Shown in pieces: positions 17,036 to 24,807 of a DNA stretch of 32,185 nt. A model generated the notes under the pieces. That model saw only the letters and a list, made by a program, of their open reading frames with translations, searched no databases and was not told the origin of the DNA. The position numbers were made by a program, and so were the translations under genes. The DNA lies in NCBI GenBank assembly GCA_025934075.1, contig JAICYT010000018.1, forward strand, positions 1-32,185, written 5' to 3'. The DNA is from Gemmatimonadaceae bacterium. GTDB taxonomy: Bacteria > Gemmatimonadota > Gemmatimonadetes > Gemmatimonadales > Gemmatimonadaceae. Position 1 is the first letter of the stretch. Each line of letters starts with the position of its first letter.

Positions 17036-17506
17036 ATGTCTCGCTATCATGAATTCGACGACGATGAACCGTACGTCGTGATCGAGAGAGAATCGGCCGG
17101 ATTCACGCCGTTTCTCATGGGCCTCGCGCTCGGCGCGGCCGCGGCGTTGTTGATGGCGCCGCGCTCGGGCGCCGCGACGCGACGCGACATCAGGCGTCGT
17201 GCGCTGCGGGTTCGCCGCGCGGCGGAGACTGTCGCATCGGATGTGACGGAGACGGTCGTCGATACGTTTCAGGACGCTCGGCGACGGGTCGAAGAGCAGA
17301 TCGATACCGCGCGCCAAGCGGTCGAGCTGAAGCGCCAGCAAGTGCATCGCGCGATGGAAGCCGGTCGTCTCGCCGCGCACGAGGCGAGGGAAGAGCTCGA
17401 GCAACGGATCGCCGAGACGAAAGCGGCGTACAACGCCGGCGCGACAGTGGCGCGGAATGGGCGCACCTCGGTCGCCGCGGACGAAGGCGACGGCGACGAG
17501 GGCTGA
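17036..17506 (+). CDS. YtxH-like membrane-anchored coiled-coil protein
   Basis: A 156-residue protein. After an acidic start (EFDDDEPYVVIE) comes one hydrophobic segment with the YtxH signature (FLMGLALGAAAALLMAPRSGAATR, residues about 26-49). A long charged helix follows, about 50-135, rich in Arg, Glu and Ala, which is likely coiled coil. YtxH proteins are small stress-associated proteins without a known enzymatic role; a structural or stress function at the inner membrane is inferred. GAGGA precedes the ATG. It lies 18 bases after the NtrC-type gene and 32 bases before the BrkB-like gene. Confidence 0.85.
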   Translation: MSRYHEFDDDEPYVVIERESAGFTPFLMGLALGAAAALLMAPRSGAATRRDIRRRALRVRRAAETVASDVTETVVDTFQDARRRVEEQIDTARQAVELKRQQVHRAMEAGRLAAHEAREELEQRIAETKAAYNAGATVARNGRTSVAADEGDGDEG

Positions 17507-17538
17507 GGCGACCATACCTCCGCCCTCGATTCTTCGTC

Positions 17539-18441
17539 ATGGCCAAGCGTCCATTCTTCGTCAGCTTTGGCTGGACGCTGCGCGACTACCTCAAGCGCGT
17601 TTGGGACAATAGCGGCGAGGACAACGTACTTTTTCTCGCCGGCGGGATCGCGTTCAATATCATTCTCGCCGCGCTCCCGTTCATTCTGCTCCTCGCGACA
17701 GGCGTCACGTATCTGCTGCCGATCGTGTACAAGGGGACGATCAACTCCACGGAACAGATCGGCCTGTTCCTCGATCGCCTTCTCCCGGCGCATTCGGAGA
17801 TCAATTCTCCGTACCACAAGCTGATCAACGACCTGCTGCGGACGAGGCGCTCGATCACGATTTACAGCGCCGTGGGCTTCATCTGGTTTTCGACGCGGCT
17901 CTTCGGATCCTTGCGGACGGTGCTGGCGAGCGTGTTCGACATCGAGAGCGAGCGAGGAATCATCGCCGGCAAGATCTTCGACGTGAAGATCACGATCGTC
18001 TCGACGCTGCTCTTCGCCGCCAGCGTGATGGTGACGTCCTACGTCGCCCTCGCGTCGAGCGCGCTGGTGTCGTTCAACCTCGGGACGGACGTCATTAGTA
18101 ATCTGCAATACTGGATCGGCCGCGTCCTGGGCTTCATCTTCATCGTGCTGATGTTCTTCGCGTTGTACAAGTACTTGCCGATCCGCCGCGTCCCCGCGAA
18201 AACGGCCTGGGTCGCCGCGACATTCACGAGCCTCTGTTTCGAGGGCGCCCGCACGGCGTTCGCGTACTACACGCAGACGTTCAACCCGGCATCGCTCTAC
18301 ACGGGCACGCTGACCGCGATCGTCGTCGTGGTGGTTTGGTGCTATTACGCGGCACTGATCTTCATTCTTGGCGGCGAGGTCGGTCAGGTCTTCCAACTCC
18401 GCCGGGTCAGGCGGTTACAGCGAGAAGTTCTCACCGACTAA
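17539..18441 (+). CDS. YihY/BrkB-family inner membrane protein
   Basis: A 300-residue integral membrane protein with about six hydrophobic segments. Family traits are the early LAGGIAFNIILAALPFILLL, the central IYSAVGFIWFSTRLFGSLRTVL, KTAWVAATFTSLCFEGARTAFAYY, and the last segment with IVVVVVWCYYAALIFILGGE. The family (once called ribonuclease BN by mistake) has no firmly established biochemical activity, so none is assigned. It has no clear ribosome-binding site. Its position after the YtxH gene suggests a small envelope operon. Confidence 0.9.
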   Translation: MAKRPFFVSFGWTLRDYLKRVWDNSGEDNVLFLAGGIAFNIILAALPFILLLATGVTYLLPIVYKGTINSTEQIGLFLDRLLPAHSEINSPYHKLINDLLRTRRSITIYSAVGFIWFSTRLFGSLRTVLASVFDIESERGIIAGKIFDVKITIVSTLLFAASVMVTSYVALASSALVSFNLGTDVISNLQYWIGRVLGFIFIVLMFFALYKYLPIRRVPAKTAWVAATFTSLCFEGARTAFAYYTQTFNPASLYTGTLTAIVVVVVWCYYAALIFILGGEVGQVFQLRRVRRLQREVLTD

Positions 18442-18541
18442 CTGTCGGGACGTTCGCGATTCTCGTGCTTCCGCCCTCCACCCCGCGTTCCAATGGCCTG
18501 CCCCTTGCCCTTGAGCTTGTATTCTCAACAGGGACAGCCTC

Positions 18542-18814
18542 ATGCGTAGACAGTCATTGCTGTTCGCGACAGCAGGCGTCGCATTGATCGGTGCGTGTAG
18601 TCGCACGGAGAACGGCGATGTCGTCGTCAAGCGGCCGGCCGGCGTTTCAGTGCAAACCACGCAGGACACGCTTCACATGCCGACGGTGACGACCCACACC
18701 GATACGGTCAACACGCCCGTCGTCGGGACGAAGCCCGAAACAGTCATCGTCAACAAGCCCGTCATTGGAACGAAGAAGACGACCGTCAAAGTCCCGGAAG
18801 TCAGGAAGCCGTAA
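18542..18814 (+). CDS. Small Thr/Val-rich repeat lipoprotein
   Basis: A 90-residue protein not assigned to a family. A lipoprotein signal ends in LIGAC, making Cys19 the lipid anchor. The mature part of about 70 residues is rich in Thr, Val, Lys and Pro and has two tandem units with the pattern N-x-P-V-[VI]-G-T-K-x-x-T-V (residues about 60-71 and 74-85). There is no globular-domain signature; it may be an extended envelope tether. AGGGA lies ahead of the ATG. It stands in the gap between the BrkB-like gene and the threonine aldolase gene. Confidence 0.7.
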   Translation: MRRQSLLFATAGVALIGACSRTENGDVVVKRPAGVSVQTTQDTLHMPTVTTHTDTVNTPVVGTKPETVIVNKPVIGTKKTTVKVPEVRKP

Positions 18815-18862
18815 CTGAGATCGTGATGGCGCGGGGAATGTGGGTCGGTCCATATTCCCAAC

Positions 18863-19924
18863 ATGCCGATCGACTTGCGCAGCGATACCGTCACCAAGCC
18901 CACGCCCGCCATGCGTGCGGCGATGGCAGCGGCAGACGTTGGTGACGACGAACGCGATGGTGATCCAACCACACGGCGACTCGAGGAACGGGTCGCCGCG
19001 CTGCTTGGCAAAGAGGCCGCGCTTTTTTTCCCCAGTGGCGTGATGGCGAATCAAGCCGCGATCTGGATCCATGCGCCGCGTGGAACGGAAGTGCTGCTCG
19101 ACGTCGACGCGCACATCGTACACAGTGAGATTGCCGCGACCGCGGTGTTGAGCGGCGCGCAAGTCTTGACCGTCGTGCCCAGTGGTTTGGTCATGAGCGC
19201 CGACGATCTACGTCGCGCGTTTCGCCCGCGCTCACGCTACTATCCAGCGGCGAGCCTCGTTTGCGTCGAGAACACGCACAACGGTGCGGGCGGAAAGGTC
19301 ACCGACATCAACGAGCTACGCGCCATTCGCGCGGCCGCCGCCGAACAAGGCATTCCGGTGCACATGGACGGTGCGCGACTGTGGAACGCGAGCATCGCCA
19401 CCGGACTTCCGCTCTCCGAGATCGCCGACGAGGCAGACACGGTCATGGTGGCGTTCTCCAAGGGACTTGGCGCTCCTGTCGGCGCTGCGTTGGCGGGTTC
19501 GCGGAAGGCGATGGAGATCGCGTGGACCGCGCGCAAATTATTCGGCGGCGCGATGCGCCAGTCGGGCATCATCGCCGCGGGCGCGTTGTACGGCGTCGAG
19601 CATCACATCGAGCGGTTGGCCGAAGACCACGAGAATGCGCGCGTCCTCGCGAGGCTGCTCGACGGAGCAGGAGGGGCGGCGGTCGTTCCGCCGGATACGA
19701 ACATTGTGATGGTCGACCTCGCGCCGGGCCAAACGGCAAGCGAGATTGCGGCGGCGGCACGCGACGAAGGCGTGCTCGTCTCGGAATGGTCCGCCACACG
19801 CTTGCGTCTCGTGACACATCTCGACGTGAGCGCGGAGGACGCTCGGCACGCCGGCCAAGTGCTGCGCGATTGTCTCGAGCAGAGTCATCGCGTCACGCAG
19901 CGCCTTTCACGAATCGCCAACTGA
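18863..19924 (+). CDS. ltaE: Low-specificity L-threonine aldolase
   Basis: A PLP enzyme of 353 residues that cleaves L-threonine or allo-threonine to glycine and acetaldehyde. It opens with the family's [16 protein letters not shown]. Further landmarks are [50 protein letters not shown] (Asp169 and Arg172 contact the cofactor) and [12 protein letters not shown] with the PLP lysine, Lys200. Length matches the family. The next gene, a threonine dehydratase-like enzyme, starts eight bases after its stop, so the two probably form one threonine-degrading unit. No ribosome-binding site is obvious for the ATG. Confidence 0.94.
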   Translation: MPIDLRSDTVTKPTPAMRAAMAAADVGDDERDGDPTTRRLEERVAALLGKEAALFFPSGVMANQAAIWIHAPRGTEVLLDVDAHIVHSEIAATAVLSGAQVLTVVPSGLVMSADDLRRAFRPRSRYYPAASLVCVENTHNGAGGKVTDINELRAIRAAAAEQGIPVHMDGARLWNASIATGLPLSEIADEADTVMVAFSKGLGAPVGAALAGSRKAMEIAWTARKLFGGAMRQSGIIAAGALYGVEHHIERLAEDHENARVLARLLDGAGGAAVVPPDTNIVMVDLAPGQTASEIAAAARDEGVLVSEWSATRLRLVTHLDVSAEDARHAGQVLRDCLEQSHRVTQRLSRIAN

Positions 19925-19932
19925 AACCATCA

Positions 19933-20892
19933 ATGGTCACGCTGACAACCAAGGACTTCGAGGACGCCCGCGCGCGCATCGCGCCGTACATCAAGCGGAC
20001 GCCTCTACTCACGTCGCGCCAACTCAGTGAGCTCACGGGCTACGACATCCGACTCAAAGCCGAGATGTTTCAACGGGTCGGTTCGTATAAGATCCGCGGG
20101 CCGTTGAACAAGTTTGCGCAGATGCCCGAGGAGCAGAAAAAGCGGGGCGTCGTCTGCTCGTCAGCGGGGAATCATGCGCAAGGGGTCGCGCTCGCCGCGA
20201 AGATCCACGGAATTCGCGCCGTCGTCTGTATGGCCGAGAACGCGACACCCGCCAAGATTGCCGCGACGAAAGGTTACGGCGCCGAGGTGGTGCTGCACGG
20301 CATGATTTGGGACGAGGCGAACGAGAAAGCGAAGGAGCTCGTGCGCGATGAAGGTCTCACGTATGTGCATCCGTTCGACGACGAGCAGCTCATCGCGGGA
20401 CAGGGAACACTTGGTCTCGAGATCGTCCAAGATTGGCCCGAGGTCGACGCGGTCGTCGTTCCGATCGGCGGTGGTGGATTGATCTCCGGCGTCTCGATGG
20501 CGGTCAAGAGTCACAATCCGAAGGCGCGCGTGATCGGCGTCGAATCGTCCGATGGACCGGCGATGAAGAGGAGCGTCGAAGCCGGCAGGCTGGAAACGAT
20601 CGACTGCCGCACGATCATCGACGGACTGCGCGTGCGGCGCGTGGGCGAGATCAATCTCTCGGTCGTGCAACGCTTCGTCGACGAGATCGTGACGCTCCCC
20701 GACAGCGAGATCTTCGACGCGGTGATCTGGGTGATGGAGCGCTGCAAGCTCGTCGTCGAAGGTGCGGCCGCGGCGCCGGTTGGCGCGCTGCTTCACGGCT
20801 TGGTGAAGTTGCCTCCGGGCTCGCGCGTCGCCGTCGTGCTTTCTGGCGGCAACGTGAATCTCGATGAGCTGCGCGGTCTCAAATGGAACTGA
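19933..20892 (+). CDS. Threonine/serine dehydratase-like PLP enzyme
   Basis: A fold-type II PLP enzyme of 319 residues, most like threonine ammonia-lyase (threonine to 2-oxobutyrate and ammonia). Landmarks are the PLP lysine Lys53 in GSYKIRGPLNK, SSAGNHAQGVALAA (77-90) and the phosphate-binding glycine loop PIGGGGLISG (about 177-186). The end, VVLSGGNVNLD, is typical. It has no C-terminal ACT domain, so it resembles the short catabolic (TdcB-like) form rather than the isoleucine-feedback-regulated IlvA. Serine racemase or serine dehydratase are close alternatives. The ATG at 19933 gives the normal N-terminus, although the frame is open further upstream inside ltaE. Confidence 0.9.
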   Translation: MVTLTTKDFEDARARIAPYIKRTPLLTSRQLSELTGYDIRLKAEMFQRVGSYKIRGPLNKFAQMPEEQKKRGVVCSSAGNHAQGVALAAKIHGIRAVVCMAENATPAKIAATKGYGAEVVLHGMIWDEANEKAKELVRDEGLTYVHPFDDEQLIAGQGTLGLEIVQDWPEVDAVVVPIGGGGLISGVSMAVKSHNPKARVIGVESSDGPAMKRSVEAGRLETIDCRTIIDGLRVRRVGEINLSVVQRFVDEIVTLPDSEIFDAVIWVMERCKLVVEGAAAAPVGALLHGLVKLPPGSRVAVVLSGGNVNLDELRGLKWN

Positions 20893-20910
20893 CCGCGCCA
20901 CGAGCGTCGA

Positions 20911-21384
20911 CTAGTCCTCGAGGGTTGCCGACAACCGCTTGGGCGCTTTGAGTCGATAGCCGTCGCGCAGCAGTTCCGCGATCTCGCTCCACGGCGGATT
21001 GCGGTCGATCCATGCACCGATCCAGCCGGCCGGTCCGACATACGGCGGCGAAAAGTAACGATCGGGCTTCGCGCGCATGACCATGTCTTGCGCGACGTGG
21101 TTGGACGCGATCCATACCGCTTCGCGACCCGCGCCGTGGTGAGTGTCGGCGCTGGCATGCATGGCGAACAGCTTGTTGCGCACGCGAAACGTCGGCTCGC
21201 CCCACGCTTCCACCTCGAGTGCTTCGGGAAGTGCGAGACAGATCTCGCGAAGGCGGTCGATCGGGCCGCGCTTCGTGGTTTCGCGTTTGCCGGGGCGCTT
21301 TACCGGTTTTTTCGCTGTCGCTGTCGCTCTTGCCGGTGCCGCGTTCTTCGCGGTTGTCTTCTTGTCTGTTTTTCGCGATGCCAT
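20911..21384 (-). CDS. MmcQ/YjbR-family protein with basic N-terminal tail
   Basis: A 157-residue protein. Residues about 40-157 form a MmcQ/YjbR domain (IDRLREICLALPEALEVEAWGEPTFRV, KLFAMHA, DRYFSPPYVGPAGWIGAWID, EIAELLRDGYRLKAPKRL). The domain has a double-wing DNA-binding-like fold, but its function is not settled. The first 40 residues are a disordered tail rich in Lys, Arg, Ala and Thr, similar in composition to histone H1-type tails, which would favour nucleic-acid binding. The ATG at 21384 has no clear ribosome-binding site. The gene converges on the dehydratase gene (18-base gap) and is divergent from the SRP RNA gene. Confidence 0.88.
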   Translation of the reverse strand: MASRKTDKKTTAKNAAPARATATAKKPVKRPGKRETTKRGPIDRLREICLALPEALEVEAWGEPTFRVRNKLFAMHASADTHHGAGREAVWIASNHVAQDMVMRAKPDRYFSPPYVGPAGWIGAWIDRNPPWSEIAELLRDGYRLKAPKRLSATLED

Positions 21385-21444
21385 GGGTAGAAATTAGCGG
21401 TGCGATGGCTCCATCTGCACGGTCAGATGGACGGCTTCGCTCGC

Positions 21445-21472
21445 TTGAATCGCTTCCATTGCCGCTTAGATT
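21445..21472 (+). promoter_or_regulatory. Promoter of the SRP RNA gene
   Basis: TTGAAT at 21445-21450 and TAGATT at 21467-21472 are 16 bases apart. Transcription would begin near 21478-21480, where the closing helix of the RNA begins, and this agreement supports the call. Confidence 0.6.
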
Positions 21473-21477
21473 ATTCG

Positions 21478-21580
21478 ATGCCCCAGGTCCCGGAGGGCGT
21501 CAGCCTTCCAACTCCGTCAGGACCCCGAAGGTAGCAGCGGTACGAGGTGTCTGATGTCGCTTCGTCAGACCTGGGGTATT
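21478..21580 (+). ncRNA. ffs: Bacterial small signal recognition particle RNA
   Basis: RNA core of the signal recognition particle, which with Ffh targets membrane proteins. The conserved domain IV is present at 21517-21540: CAGGACC, an apical loop, then GGTAGCAGC, forming the asymmetric loop bound by Ffh. The ends pair through CCCCAGGTC (21481-21489) and GACCTGGGG (21568-21576), extended by A-U and G-U pairs on the outside. The length of about 100 bases fits the small SRP RNA without an Alu domain. The apical loop appears one base longer than the usual GGAA. It is followed by a terminator and dnaX, a common gene order. Exact ends are uncertain by a few bases. Confidence 0.95.
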
Positions 21581-21625
21581 AACGCGGGAGACGTAGCTCG
21601 ATGCGAGCGCGTCCTCGCGTTTTTT
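21581..21625 (+). terminator. Intrinsic terminator of ffs
   Basis: A long imperfect stem pairs AACGCGGGAGACG (21581-21593) with GTCCTCGCGTT (from 21611), enclosing an inner GCTCG/CGAGC hairpin. It is followed by six T residues at 21620-21625. Confidence 0.8.
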
Positions 21626-21706
21626 CGTTGTGTGAACGCGCCGTTCTCACCGTTCGCACCTTCCGCGGCGCACTTGTAGATTCCCTTCTCCCGACCCTGC
21701 GCGCTT

Positions 21707-23440
21707 ATGTCGATCGCCCTCGCCCGCAAATACCGCCCCAAACGCTTCGCCGACGTCGCCGTGCAGTCGCACGTCTCGACGACGCTGAAGGGCGCGATTG
21801 CGCGTGGTCGAGTGGCGCACGGCTATCTGCTGTGCGGCCCGCGGGGCGTCGGCAAGACGACATTGGCTCGCGTGCTCGCCATGGCACTGAATTGCGAACG
21901 TCGCGGCGACCCGACGCTCGACGGTGAGCCTTGTGGCGAGTGCGCGTCCTGCACCCGCATTTGGGCCGGCTCGACGAGTCTCGACGTCGTCGAAATCGAC
22001 GCGGCATCGAATCGCGGCGTCGATGACGCACGCGAATTGCGCGAACGCGCCATGTACGCGCCGTCGGGCGACAATCATTACAAGGTCTACATCGTCGACG
22101 AAGCGCACATGCTCACGCGCGAAGCGTGGAACGCGCTGCTCAAGATCCTCGAGGAACCGCCGCCGCGCGTCGTGTTCGTGTTCGCGACGACCGAGCCACA
22201 GAAGATCGCGCAATCCGCCGCACCGGTGTTGAGCCGCCTGCAGCGCTTCGACTTCAAGCGCATCGGACCCGGCGAGATTCGCGAGCGCCTATCGCACGTC
22301 CTGAAAGAAGAAGGGATCGACGCCGAGCCCGAAGCGTTGGCGGCCATCGCTCGCGCCGCCGACGGGTCGATGCGAGACGCGCTCAGTCTCGCCGATCAAG
22401 TGCTCTCCATGGGCGACGGACGCGTGACCACCGAGCGCGTTCGCGACGCACTCGGCTTGGTTCCCGAAGACGAGTTCATCGCCATCCTCGACCTGATCGC
22501 CGATCGCCGCGCGGCCGATGTGTTTCCAACCGTTGCACGTCTTGCTGACGCGGGAATCGATTTCGGCGGTCTCCTCACCGGCCTCGCCGACATGCTGCGC
22601 GCGCAGCTCACCGTCGTACTCGGCGGCGCCGCGATCGACGTCTCCGACCGCGCGCGCGAGGCGCTCATCGCACGCCGTGATCGATTCGCCGCGTCCGATT
22701 TGCTCCGCATGCTGCAGGCGATCGGTGAGCTCGAGCCGCGCTTCCGCAAGAGTGGCCAACAGCAGCTTCTGATCGAGACGTTGCTCGTTCGTTTCGCGCT
22801 CTTGGATCGTGCGATCGAGCTCGAGGACGTGCTTCGATCGCTCGACGATCAAACGCCGCGCGCGAGCGTACCGCCACGTCGCGAACCGAGTGGAGGCACC
22901 CCAAGCGGAGGTGGCGGTGGCGGATCCGGAGGAAATAGCCCGAGCCCTTTCGTCCGTCCGGAGCCGCGACCCGCCCCCCGCGCTGACGGCTCCGGAGCTC
23001 GCGCGGAGGCCGTGAGTCGAGCGGTGCCGCGCCCGGTCGCCGCCGCCGAAGAGCCGCTGGACCTGAACAAGATCACCGGTCGATGGGACGCACTCGTTGA
23101 ACGCCTGCGCGCCGCGAAGCCCATGCTGGCATCGGCACTCGAGCATGCGTCGCCGATCGCTGTTACAGCCGGCGGTGCGCTCACGATCGAGCTCGACGAG
23201 TCGAACGATATCTTTGCGCACGCCATCACGACCGGCCGGTCAGAGATCGTCAGCGCGCTTCGCGAATGGTTCCCAGGTGCCGAACGCATCGAGCTTCGTC
23301 GGGACGAAGACGCTGCTCTCCCGCCTCCAAAGCGCTTGACCGACGAGATGGTCCGAGCCGAACGAATCGCGTCCCTCAAGAAGCGCGATCCGGTTCTGCG
23401 CGCTGCGATCGACGCGCTCGACCTCGACGTCGTAGACTAG
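21707..23440 (+). CDS. dnaX: DNA polymerase III subunit tau/gamma
   Basis: Clamp-loader ATPase that holds the replicase together. The 577 residues begin with the typical ALARKYRPKRF. Walker A is GPRGVGKT (44-51). A zinc module has Cys63, 76, 79 and 82. Walker B is YIVDEAHML (DEAH at 131-134), followed by sensor I FATTEPQKI and sensor II GSMRDALSLADQ. A glycine/proline-rich linker at about 395-430 (GGTPSGGGGGGSGG) leads to the tau-specific C-terminal part. I saw no A-rich slippery heptamer, so a programmed frameshift to a gamma form is not evident. The ATG has no strong ribosome-binding site. It sits between ffs and ebfC. Confidence 0.96.
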   Translation: MSIALARKYRPKRFADVAVQSHVSTTLKGAIARGRVAHGYLLCGPRGVGKTTLARVLAMALNCERRGDPTLDGEPCGECASCTRIWAGSTSLDVVEIDAASNRGVDDARELRERAMYAPSGDNHYKVYIVDEAHMLTREAWNALLKILEEPPPRVVFVFATTEPQKIAQSAAPVLSRLQRFDFKRIGPGEIRERLSHVLKEEGIDAEPEALAAIARAADGSMRDALSLADQVLSMGDGRVTTERVRDALGLVPEDEFIAILDLIADRRAADVFPTVARLADAGIDFGGLLTGLADMLRAQLTVVLGGAAIDVSDRAREALIARRDRFAASDLLRMLQAIGELEPRFRKSGQQQLLIETLLVRFALLDRAIELEDVLRSLDDQTPRASVPPRREPSGGTPSGGGGGGSGGNSPSPFVRPEPRPAPRADGSGARAEAVSRAVPRPVAAAEEPLDLNKITGRWDALVERLRAAKPMLASALEHASPIAVTAGGALTIELDESNDIFAHAITTGRSEIVSALREWFPGAERIELRRDEDAALPPPKRLTDEMVRAERIASLKKRDPVLRAAIDALDLDVVD

Positions 23441-23480
23441 CCCGCCGTCGCTGCAACCAGATAGCTTTGATTGGATAGCC

Positions 23481-23501
23481 CGTCATCCTGAGGAGCGAAG
23501 C
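23481..23501. repeat. Dispersed repeat, copy B, carrying the ebfC ribosome-binding site
   Basis: CGTCATCCTGAGGAGCGAAG shares CGTCATCCTGA and GAAGC with copy A at 11176-11202 in opposite orientation. Its GAGGAG (23490-23495) is the only good ribosome-binding site for the ATG at 23509. Confidence 0.5.
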
Positions 23502-23508
23502 AACTAGC

Positions 23509-23826
23509 ATGGCCGACTTCATGAAGATCCTGCAGCAAGCGCAGGAAATGCAGGGTCGATTTCAGAAAATTCAGGACGAGCTGCAGTTGCTGACCGTGAC
23601 TGGCGCGGCTGGCGGCGGCATGGTCACGGCCGAAGTCACCGGTACTGGTCAGATCAAAAAGATCAAGCTCGACCCGAGCGTCGTGAACCCGGCCGACATC
23701 GAGATGCTCGAAGACCTCGTGGTGGTCGCCGTTTCCGATGCGCAGAAAAAGGCGCAGGAGCGCGCGAAGGACCAGATGGAAAAAGTTACCGGCGGACTGT
23801 CGCTGCCCTTCAAGTTGCCGTTCTGA
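23509..23826 (+). CDS. ebfC: YbaB/EbfC nucleoid-associated protein
   Basis: A 105-residue DNA-binding protein that forms a dimer shaped like tweezers and coats the nucleoid. The sequence is typical: KILQQAQEMQGRFQKIQDEL helix (residues about 5-24), then GAAGGGMVTAEVTGTGQIKKIKLDPSVV, and a C-terminal helix (DIEMLEDLVVVAVSDAQKKAQE) with a final GGLSLPFKLPF. GAGGAG 13 bases before the ATG serves as ribosome-binding site and belongs to a dispersed repeat. Its place between dnaX and recR is the conserved order in many bacteria. Confidence 0.95.
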   Translation: MADFMKILQQAQEMQGRFQKIQDELQLLTVTGAAGGGMVTAEVTGTGQIKKIKLDPSVVNPADIEMLEDLVVVAVSDAQKKAQERAKDQMEKVTGGLSLPFKLPF

Positions 23827-23894
23827 TTTGACTCGCCGGCTCGGAGATTCTTGCGCGGACTGCAGCGTTCACGTTGGCCTGGATGACTCGCTAA

Positions 23895-24485
23895 GTGTCA
23901 GCCATTGATGATCTGGCGACGGAGTTGTCGCGTCTTCCGGGTATTGGTCGGAAGACGGCGCTTCGGCTGACGTACCACCTCCTGCGGCAGCCGACCGACC
24001 AAACACGTCGTCTCGCCGAGGCGCTATTGACGCTCGGCGAGCGTGTGCGGCCGTGCGCGCGGTGCTTCAATCTCACCGAAGACGAGCTATGCTCGATCTG
24101 TCGCGATTCGCGCCGCGACGCCTCGATCTTGTGCGTCGTCGAACAGGCATCCGACATCAGCGCGATCGAGCGGGCCGGGGAATTCCGCGGACTGTACCAC
24201 GTGCTCGGCGGCCGTCTGTCGCCCCTCGACGGTGTCGGTCCGGACGACCTCACCATTGGTTCGCTGCTCGACCGCGTGTCGACCGGTGGGGAGGTGCGAG
24301 AGGTGATCATCGCCACAAACCCCAGTCTCGAGGGAGAGGCCACGGCGCTCTACGTGCAAGGACAGCTCGCGCCGCGGGACATTACCGTGTCTCGAATCGC
24401 CCGCGGTCTGCCCGTGGGAGGCGACTTGGAATACGCGGACGGAGTCACCATCGCGCAGGCGATCAACGCGCGGCGCGCCATGTGA
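23895..24485 (+). CDS. recR: Recombination mediator RecR
   Basis: Works with RecF and RecO to load RecA at single-strand gaps. The 196 residues contain the helix-hairpin-helix LSRLPGIGRKTALRL (11-25), a four-cysteine zinc finger (Cys54, 57, 66, 69), and the Toprim domain (ILCVVEQASDISAIERAG ... IIATNPSLEGEATALYV). The GTG start at 23895 is forced because the codon before it is TAA; this leaves the N-terminus a few residues shorter than many RecR proteins. Third gene of the dnaX-ebfC-recR order. Confidence 0.96.
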   Translation: MSAIDDLATELSRLPGIGRKTALRLTYHLLRQPTDQTRRLAEALLTLGERVRPCARCFNLTEDELCSICRDSRRDASILCVVEQASDISAIERAGEFRGLYHVLGGRLSPLDGVGPDDLTIGSLLDRVSTGGEVREVIIATNPSLEGEATALYVQGQLAPRDITVSRIARGLPVGGDLEYADGVTIAQAINARRAM

Positions 24486-24492
24486 ACAGCCT

Positions 24493-24795
24493 ATGAACCC
24501 CTTCGGAAATGGGTCGCGGAACGGCAGCCACCAGGTCAAAGCGGTGACCGCGGGCCTGCTTGGCGGTCTAGTAGTAGGCGCGGTGGTCTGGAGTGTCCTG
24601 ATCCGGCGGTCGCGTCGCGAGCTGTTCAGCAAGAGTCCAGTCAAGCGCCTTGCGGCGCTTGGCTACCTCAGCGGGCAGCCCGGGCTCGAAAATGCTCGCA
24701 TTCTCGTCGACTACGTCGCGTGGGAGCGTCATCCGGCACTTCGCCGCCGGGGTGAGCGCATCCTGCGCCGCATGCACAACACTCTCCTCGCCTAG
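24493..24795 (+). CDS. Small single-pass membrane protein, unknown function
   Basis: A 100-residue protein that I do not recognise. One transmembrane helix (about 18-37, AVTAGLLGGLVVGAVVWSVL) is followed by an Arg-rich stretch (IRRSRREL) that should lie in the cytoplasm. The remaining 60 residues look like two to three short helices (VKRLAALGYLSGQPGLENARILVDYVAWERHPALRRRGERIL), reminiscent of a HEAT-like repeat. It starts seven bases after recR and ends 12 bases before mglB, so it is most likely co-transcribed with the polarity genes. Confidence 0.75.
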   Translation: MNPFGNGSRNGSHQVKAVTAGLLGGLVVGAVVWSVLIRRSRRELFSKSPVKRLAALGYLSGQPGLENARILVDYVAWERHPALRRRGERILRRMHNTLLA

Positions 24796-24807
24796 GATCG
24801 GATCGCG

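Noticed and set aside
15938..17515. A 525-codon open frame on the minus strand
   Set aside because: It lies opposite the NtrC-type and YtxH genes, is full of Arg, Ala and Asp as antisense frames in GC-rich DNA are, and shows no domain.
17269..18396. A 375-codon open frame on the minus strand
   Set aside because: It is antisense to the BrkB-like membrane gene, and the charged repeats reflect the complement of hydrophobic codons.
22900..22945. Glycine-codon repeat in dnaX as a possible tandem-repeat element
   Set aside because: It encodes the flexible linker of tau and is explained by the protein.
21707..23440. Programmed frameshift in dnaX making a gamma form
   Set aside because: No A-rich slippery heptamer is visible and the frame is intact to the end.
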